Assembly (NCBI GenBank): GCA_017517765.1
Contig: JAFWYE010000006.1
Span: 372,001-436,000 of the forward strand
From: Bacilli bacterium
Lineage (GTDB): Bacteria; Bacillota_I; Bacilli_A; RFN20; DUOF01
Length of the DNA stretch: 64,000 nt
Direction of reading: 5' to 3'
Shown: positions 8,922 through 17,544 of the stretch, piece by piece
Layout: each line of letters starts with the position of its first letter
Numbering within the stretch: position 1 is the stretch's first letter
The notes under the pieces: generated by a model
Databases searched by the model: none
The model's input: only the letters and a program-made list of their open reading frames with translations
What the model was told of the DNA's origin: nothing
Program-made: the position numbers and the translations under genes

Positions 8922-9797
8922 TTAGAAGCCAATTATAAATGAGGCAATGTAGCCAAATATTATTGCAACTAAAATAAGAGTTAAAAGAACAATCAAGTTA
9001 TCTTTTAGCATATCTTTTCTTTTGAAAATAATTAATAATCCCATACCTGCATTAACCAAAAGTCCAGACAATAATGCTCCAAAAGAAATAGCAGAACTAA
9101 CATATAAATTAGTAATAATAATCGAAGAAGCACAATTAGGTATAAGACCTATTAAAGTAGCAAATATTGGAGTTAAATATTTATTAAAATCTAAGAAAGC
9201 AGAAATATTATTTTCTCCAATGAAGTAAACTATAAATCCAAAAGCGAGATTTAGTAAGAAGACTAAACCAACTATTTTTAAAGATTTGATAAATGGATAC
9301 CAAACATGAATATCAAATTTAGTTATTTCTTCTTCATCATCTTCCATTACACAATAAACACAATTACATTCTATATTACTAACATTTTCATTTTTCTTGT
9401 TTTTATCTTTTACTTCTAATCTTCTTTTAACAAATAAATCCAATAATAACCCCACTAAAAAACCTATAACTAGTTTCAAAACTATTAATGGAATTGCCAT
9501 AAACCATTTATTGCTTGTTATAAGTATAATAATACCCTCATCACTACAAGCCAAAAATAGTGCCACCAAAGTACCAACGCTAACATATCTTTTTGTATAT
9601 AAGTCTGCCGCTACAACGCTCACTCCACATTGAGGTATAAGTCCAAATAAAGCCCCAAATAAAGGATTTAATTCATTCCCTTTTCTAAGTTTATTCACTA
9701 ATTTAGATTCAAAAAAAGATAAAACGATATATGTTATAAAGACAAACAAAAAGATGTAGGTTGAATCCTTTATTGCATCTAATATAACATCTATCAT
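8922..9797 (-). CDS. Putative manganese/heavy-metal exporter, ArsP_2-like
   Basis: A 291-residue inner-membrane protein with about 8 hydrophobic helices arranged as two similar halves. Each half carries a related signature: 'GALFGLIPQCGVSVVAADLY' near residue 50 and 'LIGLIPNCASSIIITNLY' near residue 220, followed by small-residue helices. This repeated GLIP-x-C-x-x-S motif is typical of the 'putative manganese transporter/10TM heavy-metal exporter' family (PF11449). The central loop holds 'CNCVYCVMEDDEEE', a possible metal-binding patch. No yybP-ykoY riboswitch is seen upstream. The transported ion is inferred from the family only. Confidence 0.72.
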   Translation of the reverse strand: MIDVILDAIKDSTYIFLFVFITYIVLSFFESKLVNKLRKGNELNPLFGALFGLIPQCGVSVVAADLYTKRYVSVGTLVALFLACSDEGIIILITSNKWFMAIPLIVLKLVIGFLVGLLLDLFVKRRLEVKDKNKKNENVSNIECNCVYCVMEDDEEEITKFDIHVWYPFIKSLKIVGLVFLLNLAFGFIVYFIGENNISAFLDFNKYLTPIFATLIGLIPNCASSIIITNLYVSSAISFGALLSGLLVNAGMGLLIIFKRKDMLKDNLIVLLTLILVAIIFGYIASFIIGF

Positions 9798-9825
9798 TTT
9801 ACCCTTCCTTTCTTAAAACATTAAA

Positions 9826-9854
9826 ATAATACTCTCTCAAAATAATAATGTAAA
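9826..9854 (-). promoter_or_regulatory. Promoter of the ArsP_2-type exporter gene
   Basis: TTTACA, 17-base spacer and TATTAT on the minus strand, about 30 bases upstream of the ATG. Both boxes are one base from consensus. Confidence 0.6.
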
Positions 9855-9858
9855 GAAT

Positions 9859-10692
9859 TTATTTTTTATATATTCTTATAACAAAACTTATTCTAGTTTC
9901 TAAACTATTAGTATTCTCCAATTTCACTAGTGCCTCTTTACTAGTTTTATAATAGTATGGTGTCATTTTAAAAAGATTAACAATATCCTTACTACTTTCT
10001 AATTTTATATCATCAAAAATTTCAATTTCTTCAATTAGAGTTAATCCATCTATATTTTCTTCTTTTTTCTCATTTAAATATGGCTTTTCATATAGTACCC
10101 TTTTAAGACCATAAAGATGATCTTTTCCAGGTAAAACTCTTATATATACTCCCTTTTTATTTAAAACTCTATAAAACTCTTTTTCATCTATTGGAGCAAA
10201 ACAATTTAGCAACAAATCTAAAGAATTATCTAAAAATGGGAGTCTAGACAAATTAGCAATAAAGTACTCTATATTTTCTAATTTAAGCATTCTTTTTTTC
10301 TTGTTAGCTTCATGTATTGCAAACCTAGAAATATCAATTCCATACGTCTCTATCTCATACTTTTTAGACAAATTCTCATGAAGAAAATTAGTGTAATAAC
10401 CCTCTCCACAAGCAATATCTAAAAAATTAATTTTTTCCTTATTTAGATAACTATTTATAACTTGTAAAAGCTTATTTTTTAAGCATTTATATTTATCTAG
10501 TTCAAAAAATTCTTTTCTAGATAAAACCATTTCTTTATCATCACCACTGGCATCACTAAAACTTTGATTGGCAAGCATCAAATTTGTATATCCCTTACTT
10601 GATATATCAAAAGAATGCTTATTTGCACATTTATAAGTTTTATCCATTTTATTTAATTTTTGATTACATACAGGACATTTAATAATAGACAT
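9859..10692 (-). CDS. RlmA-like 23S rRNA (guanine-N1)-methyltransferase
   Basis: A 277-residue SAM-dependent methyltransferase. The N-terminal zinc-binding module 'CPVCNQKL...YKCANKHSFD' (Cys6, Cys9, Cys22, His26) and the next segment 'ISSKGYTNLMLANQSFSDASGDDKEMVLSRKEFF' are diagnostic of RlmA/TlrB proteins, which methylate G745 or G748 of 23S rRNA. The SAM site is 'FLDIACGEGYYTNFL' (about residue 95), followed by acidic 'GIDISRFAI'. Which guanine is modified cannot be decided here, nor whether it affects macrolide resistance as TlrB does. It is a single gene with no clear terminator. Confidence 0.85.
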   Translation of the reverse strand: MSIIKCPVCNQKLNKMDKTYKCANKHSFDISSKGYTNLMLANQSFSDASGDDKEMVLSRKEFFELDKYKCLKNKLLQVINSYLNKEKINFLDIACGEGYYTNFLHENLSKKYEIETYGIDISRFAIHEANKKKRMLKLENIEYFIANLSRLPFLDNSLDLLLNCFAPIDEKEFYRVLNKKGVYIRVLPGKDHLYGLKRVLYEKPYLNEKKEENIDGLTLIEEIEIFDDIKLESSKDIVNLFKMTPYYYKTSKEALVKLENTNSLETRISFVIRIYKK

Positions 10693-10725
10693 AATATCAC
10701 CATTACTATTTAATCAAATCTTAAA

Positions 10726-10752
10726 TAAAAAAGGCAAGATTTACTCTTGCCT
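10726..10752 (-). terminator. Intrinsic terminator after nfnB
   Basis: Perfect 8-bp stem AGGCAAGA / TCTTGCCT, 5-base loop, then T-run on the minus strand, shortly after the nfnB stop. Confidence 0.88.
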
Positions 10753-10757
10753 AACTC

Positions 10758-12149
10758 TTATTTATTTTGAATATATTCATGAATGCTTGCAGCAGCAGTT
10801 TTACCTGCACCCATTGCAAGAATTACAGTAGCAGCACCAGTTACTGCATCTCCTCCAGCATATACACCCTTAACTGAAGTAGCACCACCTTCATTAACTA
10901 TAATTCCGCCCCATGATTCAGTATCTAAACCAGGAGTAGTAGACTTAATTAATGGATTAGGGCTAGTACCTAAAGACATGATTACACAATCAACATCTAA
11001 AGTAAACTCACTATTAGGTTTAACTACAGGTCTTCTTCTACCACTAGCATCAGGCTCTCCAAGTTCCATTTCAACACATTTCATTGCCTTAACAGTTCCT
11101 GTTTCATCGCCAATTAATTCAATAGGATTAGTTAAAATTTTAAACTCAATACCCTCTTCAATAGCATGTTCTACCTCTTCTTTTCTAGCTGGTAATTCTT
11201 CCATACCTCTTCTATAAACAATATATACTTTTTCTGCTCCTAAACGTAATGCACTTCTAGCAGCATCCATAGCAACATTTCCTCCACCAACTACAGCAAC
11301 ACTCTTACTCTCTTTTACTGGAGTAGATGAATCTTTTTCATATGCTTTCATTAGGTTTACTCTAGTTAAAATTTCATTTGCGCTAAATACTCCCTTTAAA
11401 TTTTCTCCAGGAATATTCATAAACTTAGGAAGTCCAGCACCACTACCAACAAATACAGCCTCATATCCATATTCATTCATTAATTCATCAATAGAGATAA
11501 CTCTTCCAATAACCATGTTAGTTTCAACCTTAACTCCCATAGCTTTTAGTCCATCAATTTCTTTTTGAACTATTCTTTTAGGAAGTCTAAATTCAGGGAT
11601 TCCATATACAAGCACTCCTCCAGCTAAATGTAATGCTTCATAAATAGTAACATCATATCCAAGTCTAGCTAAATCTCCAGCGCAAGTTAATCCACTAGGA
11701 CCACTACCAACAACTGCAACCTTATGGCCATTACTTACAGGCTTACTCACACTGCCATCACTATGAGCATTATGGTAATCTGCAACAAATCTTTCAAGTC
11801 TACCAATAGCAACTGGTTCTCCTTTAATACCTCTTATACATTCACCCTCACATTGACTCTCTTGAGGACAAACTCTACCACATACAGCAGGAAGAGCTGA
11901 TGAAGAGCTTATAACAGCATAAGCTTCTTCAAATTTCCCCTCAGCAACAAGAGCGATAAACTCAGGAATTCTTATACGAACAGGACATCCTGACATACAT
12001 TTAGGATTTCTACAGTTAAGACATCTTTTTGCCTCATCAATTGCCATTTCTTCAGTATATCCTAAAGCAACTTCTTCAAAGTTCTTTCCTCTTAATTTAG
12101 CATCTTGAACAGGCATTGGATTCTTCACATTAGACATATTAAAAGCCAT
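10758..12149 (-). CDS. nfnB: NfnB/GltD-type NADPH oxidoreductase with 4Fe-4S clusters
   Basis: A 463-residue flavoprotein like the GltB beta chain and NfnB. The N-terminal part carries two Cys-rich cluster segments, 'CLNCRNPKCMSGCPV' (about residues 42-56) and 'CGRVCPQESQCEGECI' (about 90-105). FAD binding follows ('VAVVGSGPSGLTCAGDLARLGYDVTIYEA'), then NADPH binding ('VAVVGGGNVAMDAARSALRLGA') and a second FAD motif near the end ('VKGVYAGGDAVTGAATVILA'). The start is the ATG at 12149 behind AAGGAGG. The gene follows its partner by one base. With that partner it probably couples NADH and reduced ferredoxin to NADP+ (Nfn); SudAB or a GltD role are alternatives, but no glutamate synthase large subunit is here. 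Confidence 0.85.
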   Translation of the reverse strand: MAFNMSNVKNPMPVQDAKLRGKNFEEVALGYTEEMAIDEAKRCLNCRNPKCMSGCPVRIRIPEFIALVAEGKFEEAYAVISSSSALPAVCGRVCPQESQCEGECIRGIKGEPVAIGRLERFVADYHNAHSDGSVSKPVSNGHKVAVVGSGPSGLTCAGDLARLGYDVTIYEALHLAGGVLVYGIPEFRLPKRIVQKEIDGLKAMGVKVETNMVIGRVISIDELMNEYGYEAVFVGSGAGLPKFMNIPGENLKGVFSANEILTRVNLMKAYEKDSSTPVKESKSVAVVGGGNVAMDAARSALRLGAEKVYIVYRRGMEELPARKEEVEHAIEEGIEFKILTNPIELIGDETGTVKAMKCVEMELGEPDASGRRRPVVKPNSEFTLDVDCVIMSLGTSPNPLIKSTTPGLDTESWGGIIVNEGGATSVKGVYAGGDAVTGAATVILAMGAGKTAAASIHEYIQNK

Positions 12150-12150
12150 C

Positions 12151-12993
12151 TTAGTTTTCCTCCTTTTTAAATAATCTACAAGCTTTTTCTCTAGCTCTAG
12201 CCTCAAATTCAGGATAACTTCTAGATCTAGAAATAGCTTCATCAAAATCAACTTCAAATCCATCAAAGTCAGGACCATCTACACAAGCAAACTTAGTTTT
12301 TCCACCAACTGTAAGTCTGCAACCTCCACACATTCCAGTACCATCAATCATAATAGGATTCATTGATACCATTGTCTTAATGTTATGTGGCTTAGTTGTA
12401 GCTACTACAAACTTCATCATAATAAGTGGTCCAATAGCAATAACTTCATCATATTGTTCTCCATCTTCAATTAATTTAGCAAGTGGAGCAGTAACAACAC
12501 CTTTCTCTCCAGCACTACCATCATCAGTCATAAGAAAACATTTATCACTAACAGATCTAAATTCATCTTCTAAGATAACTAAATCTTTATTTCTAAAACC
12601 AATAATTGAATGAACTTCACAACCTAAACTATGTAATTTCTTAGCAACTGGATAAGCAATAGCACATCCAACTCCTCCACCAACTACAGCAACTTTTTTT
12701 AATCCCTCAGTATGAGTAGGAACTCCTAAAGGTCCAACAAAATCATTAATATATTCACCTTCATTTAAACTATCAAGTTCCATAGTAGTACCACCTACTA
12801 TTTGATAAATAATTGTGATAGTTCCCTTTTCTCTATCATAATCTGCAACAGTAAGAGGAATTCTCTCACTATTATCAAATGGACGTAAGATAATAAATTG
12901 GCCTGGTTCTGCCTTTTTTGCTACAAATGGAGCATCAATTTCCATTAATGTAACTGTTGGATTTAATCTCTCTTTTCTAACTATTTTATACAT
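12151..12993 (-). CDS. nfnA: NfnA-type ferredoxin-NADP+ reductase subunit (FAD, 2Fe-2S)
   Basis: A 280-residue protein of the dihydroorotate-dehydrogenase electron-transfer/SudB/NfnA family. The FAD-binding region is 'FDNSERIPLTVADYD', the nucleotide site 'VAVVGGGVGCAIAYPVAKKL' (about residue 100), and the C-terminal [2Fe-2S] site 'GTGMCGGCRLTVGGKTKFACVDGP' (about 223-246). The last segment closely matches NfnA. It is sandwiched tightly between nadK (1 base upstream) and nfnB (1 base downstream). In electron bifurcation this subunit takes electrons to or from NADH while NfnB handles NADPH and ferredoxin. The assignment to Nfn rather than Sud rests on similarity and context. Confidence 0.83.
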   Translation of the reverse strand: MYKIVRKERLNPTVTLMEIDAPFVAKKAEPGQFIILRPFDNSERIPLTVADYDREKGTITIIYQIVGGTTMELDSLNEGEYINDFVGPLGVPTHTEGLKKVAVVGGGVGCAIAYPVAKKLHSLGCEVHSIIGFRNKDLVILEDEFRSVSDKCFLMTDDGSAGEKGVVTAPLAKLIEDGEQYDEVIAIGPLIMMKFVVATTKPHNIKTMVSMNPIMIDGTGMCGGCRLTVGGKTKFACVDGPDFDGFEVDFDEAISRSRSYPEFEARAREKACRLFKKEEN

Positions 12994-12994
12994 T

Positions 12995-13858
12995 CTATTT
13001 TTCCCCTTTCTTTTCTATAGATGTAACTGCTTTATAAACAGATGTATACAAAGATTTATTCTTATTAAATCTAATCATTTTAAGCGTTGATTTAGATTTC
13101 TTTATTTTTATTTCATCAAATGGAGAAACAAAATATTTGAAACAACCATCAACACTTACAATAACTTCATTATCCATAACATTAACTTTATTAGTCATAG
13201 ATAAATTAACCTTATCATCTTCACTTACAACAAGTGGAGTAAAACTCTTAGATTGAGGACATATTGGTGTTATTACATATGATTTAGATCCATATGAAAG
13301 TAATGGCCCTCCTGCACTAGCATTATAAGCGCTGCTACCAACTGGAGTAGCCACAATTACACCATCAGCATAAAACAAATCCTTATCACTTTCATTAACA
13401 CTAATTAATACAGGAAGTAATTTAAGTGATAATCCCCTGTGAAAAATAATGTCATTATAAGATGTAAAACTAACACTATTTCCACTAGTATATTCAATTA
13501 CCCCATCTAATCCTAATTGTTCAAACACTTCATATTCTTTATTTATAATCTTGTCTAAGTAAAACTTATATTCTTCGAGTTCAACAATAGTTAAAGCACC
13601 AACTCTTCCCAAATTTATACCCACATAAGGAAATCCATACTTAGCATATTTGCTAGCATATTGAAGAACTGTTCCATCTCCCCCTAAAACAATAGCAAAA
13701 TCTATTGTGTTCAAGATGTTTTCCTCAATTATTTCAACATTCAAATTTGTATTATCTGAATAAACATTTATATCTTTACCCTTTAAGTAATCAATTATCC
13801 CAAATGATATTTTATAATCTTTATCTTTGTTGTCATTTACAACAAATAAAACTTTCAT
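12995..13858 (-). CDS. nadK: NAD kinase
   Basis: Phosphorylates NAD+ to NADP+. The 287 residues contain the ATP-NAD kinase signature 'IVLGGDGTVLQYASKYA' (about residues 56-72) and the NAD site 'VATPVGSSAYNASAGGPLL' (about 171-189), a mild variant of the usual TPTGSTAY. The N-terminal start 'MKVLFVVNDNKDK' has a GAGGCGATG site. The gene leads an operon with nfnA and nfnB, so the enzyme that makes NADP+ is made together with the complex that reduces it. A near-consensus promoter lies directly upstream. Confidence 0.94.
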   Translation of the reverse strand: MKVLFVVNDNKDKDYKISFGIIDYLKGKDINVYSDNTNLNVEIIEENILNTIDFAIVLGGDGTVLQYASKYAKYGFPYVGINLGRVGALTIVELEEYKFYLDKIINKEYEVFEQLGLDGVIEYTSGNSVSFTSYNDIIFHRGLSLKLLPVLISVNESDKDLFYADGVIVATPVGSSAYNASAGGPLLSYGSKSYVITPICPQSKSFTPLVVSEDDKVNLSMTNKVNVMDNEVIVSVDGCFKYFVSPFDEIKIKKSKSTLKMIRFNKNKSLYTSVYKAVTSIEKKGEK

Positions 13859-13894
13859 TCACATCGCCTCTTTTAATTAATTCAAACAATAAAA

Positions 13895-13923
13895 ATTATA
13901 CCTTTTTCAAAAATCACTGTAAA
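13895..13923 (-). promoter_or_regulatory. Promoter of the nadK-nfnAB operon
   Basis: TTTACA, 17-base spacer and a perfect TATAAT on the minus strand, 37 bases before the nadK ATG. Confidence 0.7.
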
Positions 13924-13941
13924 CAAAGCCACCATGAAAAT

Positions 13942-13966
13942 AAAAAAAGATAGGATAAATCCTATC
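13942..13966 (-). terminator. Intrinsic terminator after the SDR gene
   Basis: Perfect 7-bp stem GATAGGA / TCCTATC, 4-base loop, seven T on the minus strand, about 25 bases past the SDR stop. Confidence 0.88.
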
Positions 13967-13988
13967 ATTTTTATTATCTAAATAAAGA

Positions 13989-14789
13989 TTAAGGTCTTTG
14001 ACCAAGTCCGCCTTCAAGAGTTAATGTTTCTCCTGTCATATACTTAAAGTCTGGATTAGCAAGTTGTACACATACTCTACCAATTTCAAGCTCAGCATCA
14101 CCAAAGTGACCCATTGGAGGCATATGAACATTCTTATTAAATGCATCTGGATAAGCATTTTTGAATTGTTCTAATTGGCTAGTCCAAGCAAGAGGGCATA
14201 CAACGTTTACGTTGATTCCATCTTTTCCCCATTCAGTAGCAGCAACTCTAGTTAATCCTCTTATACCCTCTTTTGCAGCAGCATAAGCACATTGACCATA
14301 GTTTCCAAATAAACCAGCACCGCTTGCGAAGTTTATAACACTACCCTTAGTCTCTTTAAGATAAGGATAACAAGCTTTCATATAGTAGAAAGTAGCATAT
14401 AGACCACTGTACATAGCAAGATTGAATTGCTCAGTAGTATGATCTGCTAAAGTAACCCCACTAGCACTAGCTTGAGCATTATTAATTAATACATCAATTC
14501 TACCAAATTCTTTAATTGTTTCTTCTACAACTTTATTAACAACAGCTTCGTTATCAGCACCATCATTAACATCAGCAGCCAGAATTAATACTTTAATACC
14601 ATATAATCTTTCTAATTCTTCTTTAGCATCTTCTAATTTCTTTACATTTCTTCCTGTAATAACTAGATTAGCTCCCTCTTTTGCATATGCAGTAGCAATA
14701 CCATAACCAATAGATCCACATCCACCATTGCTTAATACTGCTCTACCTGCACCTGTAATAATTGCAGTTTTCCCTGTTAAAAATCCCAT
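13989..14789 (-). CDS. Short-chain dehydrogenase/reductase
   Basis: A 266-residue NAD(P)-dependent classical SDR. The dinucleotide motif is stretched ('ITGAGRAVLSNGGCGSIGYGIA'), with an insert of about eight residues between TGAG and the last glycines. The 'NNA' motif is in 'IDVLINNAQASA', catalytic Ser in 'INFASGAGLFG' and Tyr/Lys in 'YAAAKEGIRGL'. The C-terminal 'MTGETLTLEGG' is the usual family end. The insert resembles enoyl-reductase or steroid-type SDRs, but the substrate is not predictable. It is a single-gene unit with its own terminator and a plausible promoter. Confidence 0.86.
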   Translation of the reverse strand: MGFLTGKTAIITGAGRAVLSNGGCGSIGYGIATAYAKEGANLVITGRNVKKLEDAKEELERLYGIKVLILAADVNDGADNEAVVNKVVEETIKEFGRIDVLINNAQASASGVTLADHTTEQFNLAMYSGLYATFYYMKACYPYLKETKGSVINFASGAGLFGNYGQCAYAAAKEGIRGLTRVAATEWGKDGINVNVVCPLAWTSQLEQFKNAYPDAFNKNVHMPPMGHFGDAELEIGRVCVQLANPDFKYMTGETLTLEGGLGQRP

Positions 14790-14814
14790 AATTTTCTCTC
14801 CTTTAACTTTTTTT

Positions 14815-14842
14815 ATCTTACCACTTTATTATTTCAGTTCAA
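14815..14842 (-). promoter_or_regulatory. Possible promoter of the SDR gene
   Basis: TTGAAC, 16-base spacer and TAAGAT on the minus strand, 26 bases upstream of the ATG. Each box is imperfect. Confidence 0.4.
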
Positions 14843-14850
14843 ATATTTCC

Positions 14851-15999
14851 TTATCTTTTAAAGAATATTCTTCCAATTAATGGTCTTTTAGATTTTTTAA
14901 TAGCATTTACTGGACACACTTCTTGGCAGCACCAACATCTGATACAAGTTTTTTTGTTTACTGTTGGAGTATTTTTTTCTTCCATGCAAATAGCCCCTGG
15001 AGGACATATCTTCTTACATTCTCCACACTTTATACATTTTTCTTTATCAAATACTGGATGCTCTAATACCATGTTCTTAATAATCTTGTGATCATTTAAT
15101 AGTTTTAAAGAACGTATACCAACTTCTTCTGTTTTAGCAGGTTCAAACTTAACATCATCAAATAAAGACAAATCATCTCCAATAATATCAATATTATTCA
15201 AATCAAACTCGCCTAAACCTCTATCACTAGAAAGAATAGAAATAAAACTTTTTGTGTGATCTAATTTCACTATTTCCATAGCCACTCTATCAAGAGCTAT
15301 AGCGTCTTTAGAGCCAAGTAAAACATTAGCACTTTTCTTAACTCCTCCTGTGGCAGGACCTTCTCCCTCTAATCCTTCTATACCATCCATTATATTAATA
15401 AATACTTTATCTTTTACCTCTTCTTTTATAGCACTATACAAATCAGACATAGCTTCTCCAAACTCAAGTGGAGAAGAACTTTTAACGTGCCATTGAGCTT
15501 TTTCTAGGCCATATATGGTACCAAAAAGATTTTTTTGTGCTCCAGTAAAATAAGCCAATCCATGGGTTTTAAGCTTTGGCACATTTATTAAAATATCACT
15601 TTCTACAATTTGTCTAGAAACATTAAAGTCTTTATATCTTTTGTATTCTTTTGCACTAATAACTTTTAAATCTTTATTATTAGCAAGTTCTACCCCTGTT
15701 TCTTTTATAACATCCATAGTTCCATTAACTTTATAAACAGCGGTCATTTCCTTTGTTGCAGGGTTATCTCCTACAATAATTCTGACATTATACTTTTTTA
15801 AATACTCAATAATAGCTTTAACCACACTTGGGTGAGTAGTAATTGCTCTCTCCTTTGGATGAGGAGACAACGCATTAGTCTTAATAAAAACACTCATTCC
15901 ATCCTTTATTTCAACATCTTTTAACAAATTGTCTAGTAAATAATTAACTTGATTATTTATATCATTATAATCATTTGCATACTTAACATATACTTCCAT
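14851..15999 (-). CDS. DUF362 protein with C-terminal 2x[4Fe-4S] ferredoxin domain
   Basis: A 382-residue protein. The DUF362 part (about residues 1-300) has 'VFIKTNALSPHP', 'RIIVGDNPATKEMTAVY', 'ILINVPKLKTHGLAYFTGAQKNLFGTI' and 'DGIEGLEGEGPATGG'. The last 60 residues hold two ferredoxin motifs, 'CIKCGECKKICPPGAI' and 'CIRCWCCQEVCPVNAI', each with the CxxCxxCxxxCP ligands. Such proteins are frequent in anaerobes and are thought to act in redox reactions, but no reaction is established for most of them. It is read alone on this strand, between the SDR and hisS. Confidence 0.88.
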   Translation of the reverse strand: MEVYVKYANDYNDINNQVNYLLDNLLKDVEIKDGMSVFIKTNALSPHPKERAITTHPSVVKAIIEYLKKYNVRIIVGDNPATKEMTAVYKVNGTMDVIKETGVELANNKDLKVISAKEYKRYKDFNVSRQIVESDILINVPKLKTHGLAYFTGAQKNLFGTIYGLEKAQWHVKSSSPLEFGEAMSDLYSAIKEEVKDKVFINIMDGIEGLEGEGPATGGVKKSANVLLGSKDAIALDRVAMEIVKLDHTKSFISILSSDRGLGEFDLNNIDIIGDDLSLFDDVKFEPAKTEEVGIRSLKLLNDHKIIKNMVLEHPVFDKEKCIKCGECKKICPPGAICMEEKNTPTVNKKTCIRCWCCQEVCPVNAIKKSKRPLIGRIFFKR

Positions 16000-16024
16000 T
16001 TATATCACCTAAAATCATTATAAT

Positions 16025-16055
16025 AAAAAAGAGAATAATTTTTACTTATTCTCTT
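16025..16055 (-). terminator. Intrinsic terminator overlapping the hisS stop codon
   Basis: Perfect 10-bp stem AAGAGAATAA / TTATTCTCTT with a 7-base loop and a T-run on the minus strand. The TAA stop of hisS is part of the 5' arm. Confidence 0.85.
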
Positions 16056-17329
16056 ATTTTTTCTACATTATCTAACTTCATTTCTATTTCCTTATTATTA
16101 AACATATCTTTTACTTTAAATAAGTTAGAACTAATCTCATTTTCTCCTAAAACAATTACATAAGGAATCATCTCCCTATTAGCATATGACATACTATTTT
16201 TTATCTTTTTACCACTCATATCAATATCTACTCTGTACCCCAATTTTCTAAACTCTCTAGCAAGTGATAAACTTTCCACTTTGGTGCCCATAGGAATGAT
16301 AAAAATATCAATGCCAGCGCTATCTTTTAGTTCACTTTTGTTCTTTAGTATTTCATATATACAAGTTAATCCAAAACTAATTCCAACTGCAGGATATTTC
16401 TCTCCATCATTTATAAATTCAGTAATCATTTTGTCATATCGCCCTCCGCCGCCAATACTAGAAGTAACTCTTAGTTCTTTGTCATAAACTTCAAATACAT
16501 TGCCAGTATAATATTCTTGTCCCCTTGCTAAAGAAGATGTAAATACACAAGAATCATTTAATCCTAATTTATCTATATAGTTTTCTAGTTCAGTTAATTC
16601 TAGTAATCCTTCATTAATCAATTTGTTATCACTTGCTTCAAATGTCTTGCATAATTCTTTTAATGACATACTGAAATAATTAAAAATCAATTCTATATTA
16701 TTTTTTTCTATTCCTAAATTAATTAAATTATTTTCAAATTCTTCTTTAGAAATCTTATTTATTTTATCCACAATAGTAATAGTCTCACTCAATATTTCTT
16801 CCCCTACTCCAGAAACAAGTAACAAGCCTTTCATTAGCTTTCTATTGTTGTATTTAATCATTACATTTATTTCTAATTTAGAAAATGCATCTACATATAA
16901 ACACAATAATTCAGCCTCTATTTGCTCACCATCAACACCAACAACATCCACATCACATTGAGTAAACTCCCTATCTCTGCCAACCTTAACTGGTCCATCT
17001 CTAAACACCTTAGATATCTCATATCTTTTAAATGGGAATCTAATAAGATTTTTATTTAATGCGATGCATTTAGCAAAAGGAACAGTTAAGTCATATCTAA
17101 GACCTAAGCTTCTATTACCTTGATCTTTTAATTTATATATTTCATTTACAATATCATTATTCTCATCATATTTATCCACCAATATATCATAATAGCATAG
17201 TATTGGAGTTTCGATTGGACCATACCCATACTTAGCAAAAGTATCTTTTAACACATCCATAATATAATTTCTGATTCTTTGTTCATTAGGTAAAAAATCA
17301 TAGCCACCTTTTACATTCTTAATTTCCAT
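16046..17329 (-). CDS. hisS: Histidyl-tRNA synthetase
   Basis: Charges tRNA-His. The 427 residues contain the class II motifs: 'GYGPIETPILCYYDI' (motif 1), 'RYDLTVPFAKCIA ... RYEISKVFRDGPVKVGRDREFTQCDVDVVG' (motif 2 region), the HisRS-specific 'LARGQEYYTGNVFEVY' and motif 3 'SSIGGGGRYDKMI'. The C-terminal anticodon-binding domain follows ('IDIFIIPMGTKVESLSLAREFRKLGYRVDI'). AGAGGG lies before the ATG. It stands alone behind a 200-base leader that carries a His-rich leader peptide and a terminator, so its expression is probably set by the level of charged tRNA-His. Confidence 0.97.
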   Translation of the reverse strand: MEIKNVKGGYDFLPNEQRIRNYIMDVLKDTFAKYGYGPIETPILCYYDILVDKYDENNDIVNEIYKLKDQGNRSLGLRYDLTVPFAKCIALNKNLIRFPFKRYEISKVFRDGPVKVGRDREFTQCDVDVVGVDGEQIEAELLCLYVDAFSKLEINVMIKYNNRKLMKGLLLVSGVGEEILSETITIVDKINKISKEEFENNLINLGIEKNNIELIFNYFSMSLKELCKTFEASDNKLINEGLLELTELENYIDKLGLNDSCVFTSSLARGQEYYTGNVFEVYDKELRVTSSIGGGGRYDKMITEFINDGEKYPAVGISFGLTCIYEILKNKSELKDSAGIDIFIIPMGTKVESLSLAREFRKLGYRVDIDMSGKKIKNSMSYANREMIPYVIVLGENEISSNLFKVKDMFNNKEIEMKLDNVEKIRE

Positions 17330-17360
17330 AATTATCCCTCTTTCTTTAAAAATTTTTAAA

Positions 17361-17393
17361 TAAAAAAACTATACAAGTAGTGCTCGTATAGTT
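17361..17393 (-). terminator. Regulated terminator of the hisS attenuator
   Basis: Minus-strand hairpin of 11 bp (AACTATACGAG / CTTGTATAGTT with one G-U, 5-base loop) followed by seven T. It ends 32 bases before the hisS ATG. Its left arm can instead pair with an upstream segment at 17418-17426. Confidence 0.85.
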
Positions 17394-17455
17394 AAATAAA
17401 TTATTATTTTCTATTTCTACAAGCACCACAAATAGCACTTGTATGAACCTTATAA

Positions 17456-17518
17456 TTAAATAAGTAACAAGTGCAAATTATTATGGTGATGATGTAGATT
17501 ACTATTTACTATAAACAT
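17456..17518 (-). CDS. hisS leader peptide (20 residues, HHHH run)
   Basis: A 20-codon ORF with ATG at 17518 and TAA at 17456-17458. It begins MFIVNSNL, continues HHHHNN, and ends LHLLLI, so codons 9-12 and 16 are His. A good ribosome site (AAAGGAG, 10 bases before the ATG) lies just after the predicted transcription start. It is too short for ordinary gene calls. The combination of five His codons in twenty, a promoter, a Shine-Dalgarno and a downstream terminator before hisS makes a control peptide far more likely than a functional protein. Confidence 0.8.
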   Translation of the reverse strand: MFIVNSNLHHHHNNLHLLLI

Positions 17519-17544
17519 AATAATCGCTCTCCTTTCCTTAAAAA

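Larger units (their letters stand above)
17361..17538 (-). promoter_or_regulatory. Histidine leader-peptide attenuator of hisS
   Basis: The leader holds an ORF with five His codons and four segments that pair in two exclusive ways. Segment 1 (17467-17474, GCACTTGT, inside the ORF) pairs perfectly over 8 bases with segment 2 (17435-17442). Segment 2, extended to 17434, can instead form a hairpin with segment 3 (17419-17427; 9 pairs, three of them G-U, 6-base loop). Segment 3 (17418-17426) can pair over 9 bases, one G-U, with the left arm of the terminator (17380-17388). So 1:2 plus 3:terminator-arm is the read-through state, and 2:3 plus the terminator is the stop state. A ribosome finishing the ORF covers segment 1 and favours termination; one stalled at the His run leaves it free. 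The pairings are seen; the mechanism is inferred from the enterobacterial his leader. Confidence 0.75.

Noticed and set aside
10783-11217. 144-codon plus-strand open frame opposite nfnB
   Set aside because: It lies wholly antisense to a well conserved gene and has low-complexity Ala/Pro/Ser/Thr content typical of such shadows.
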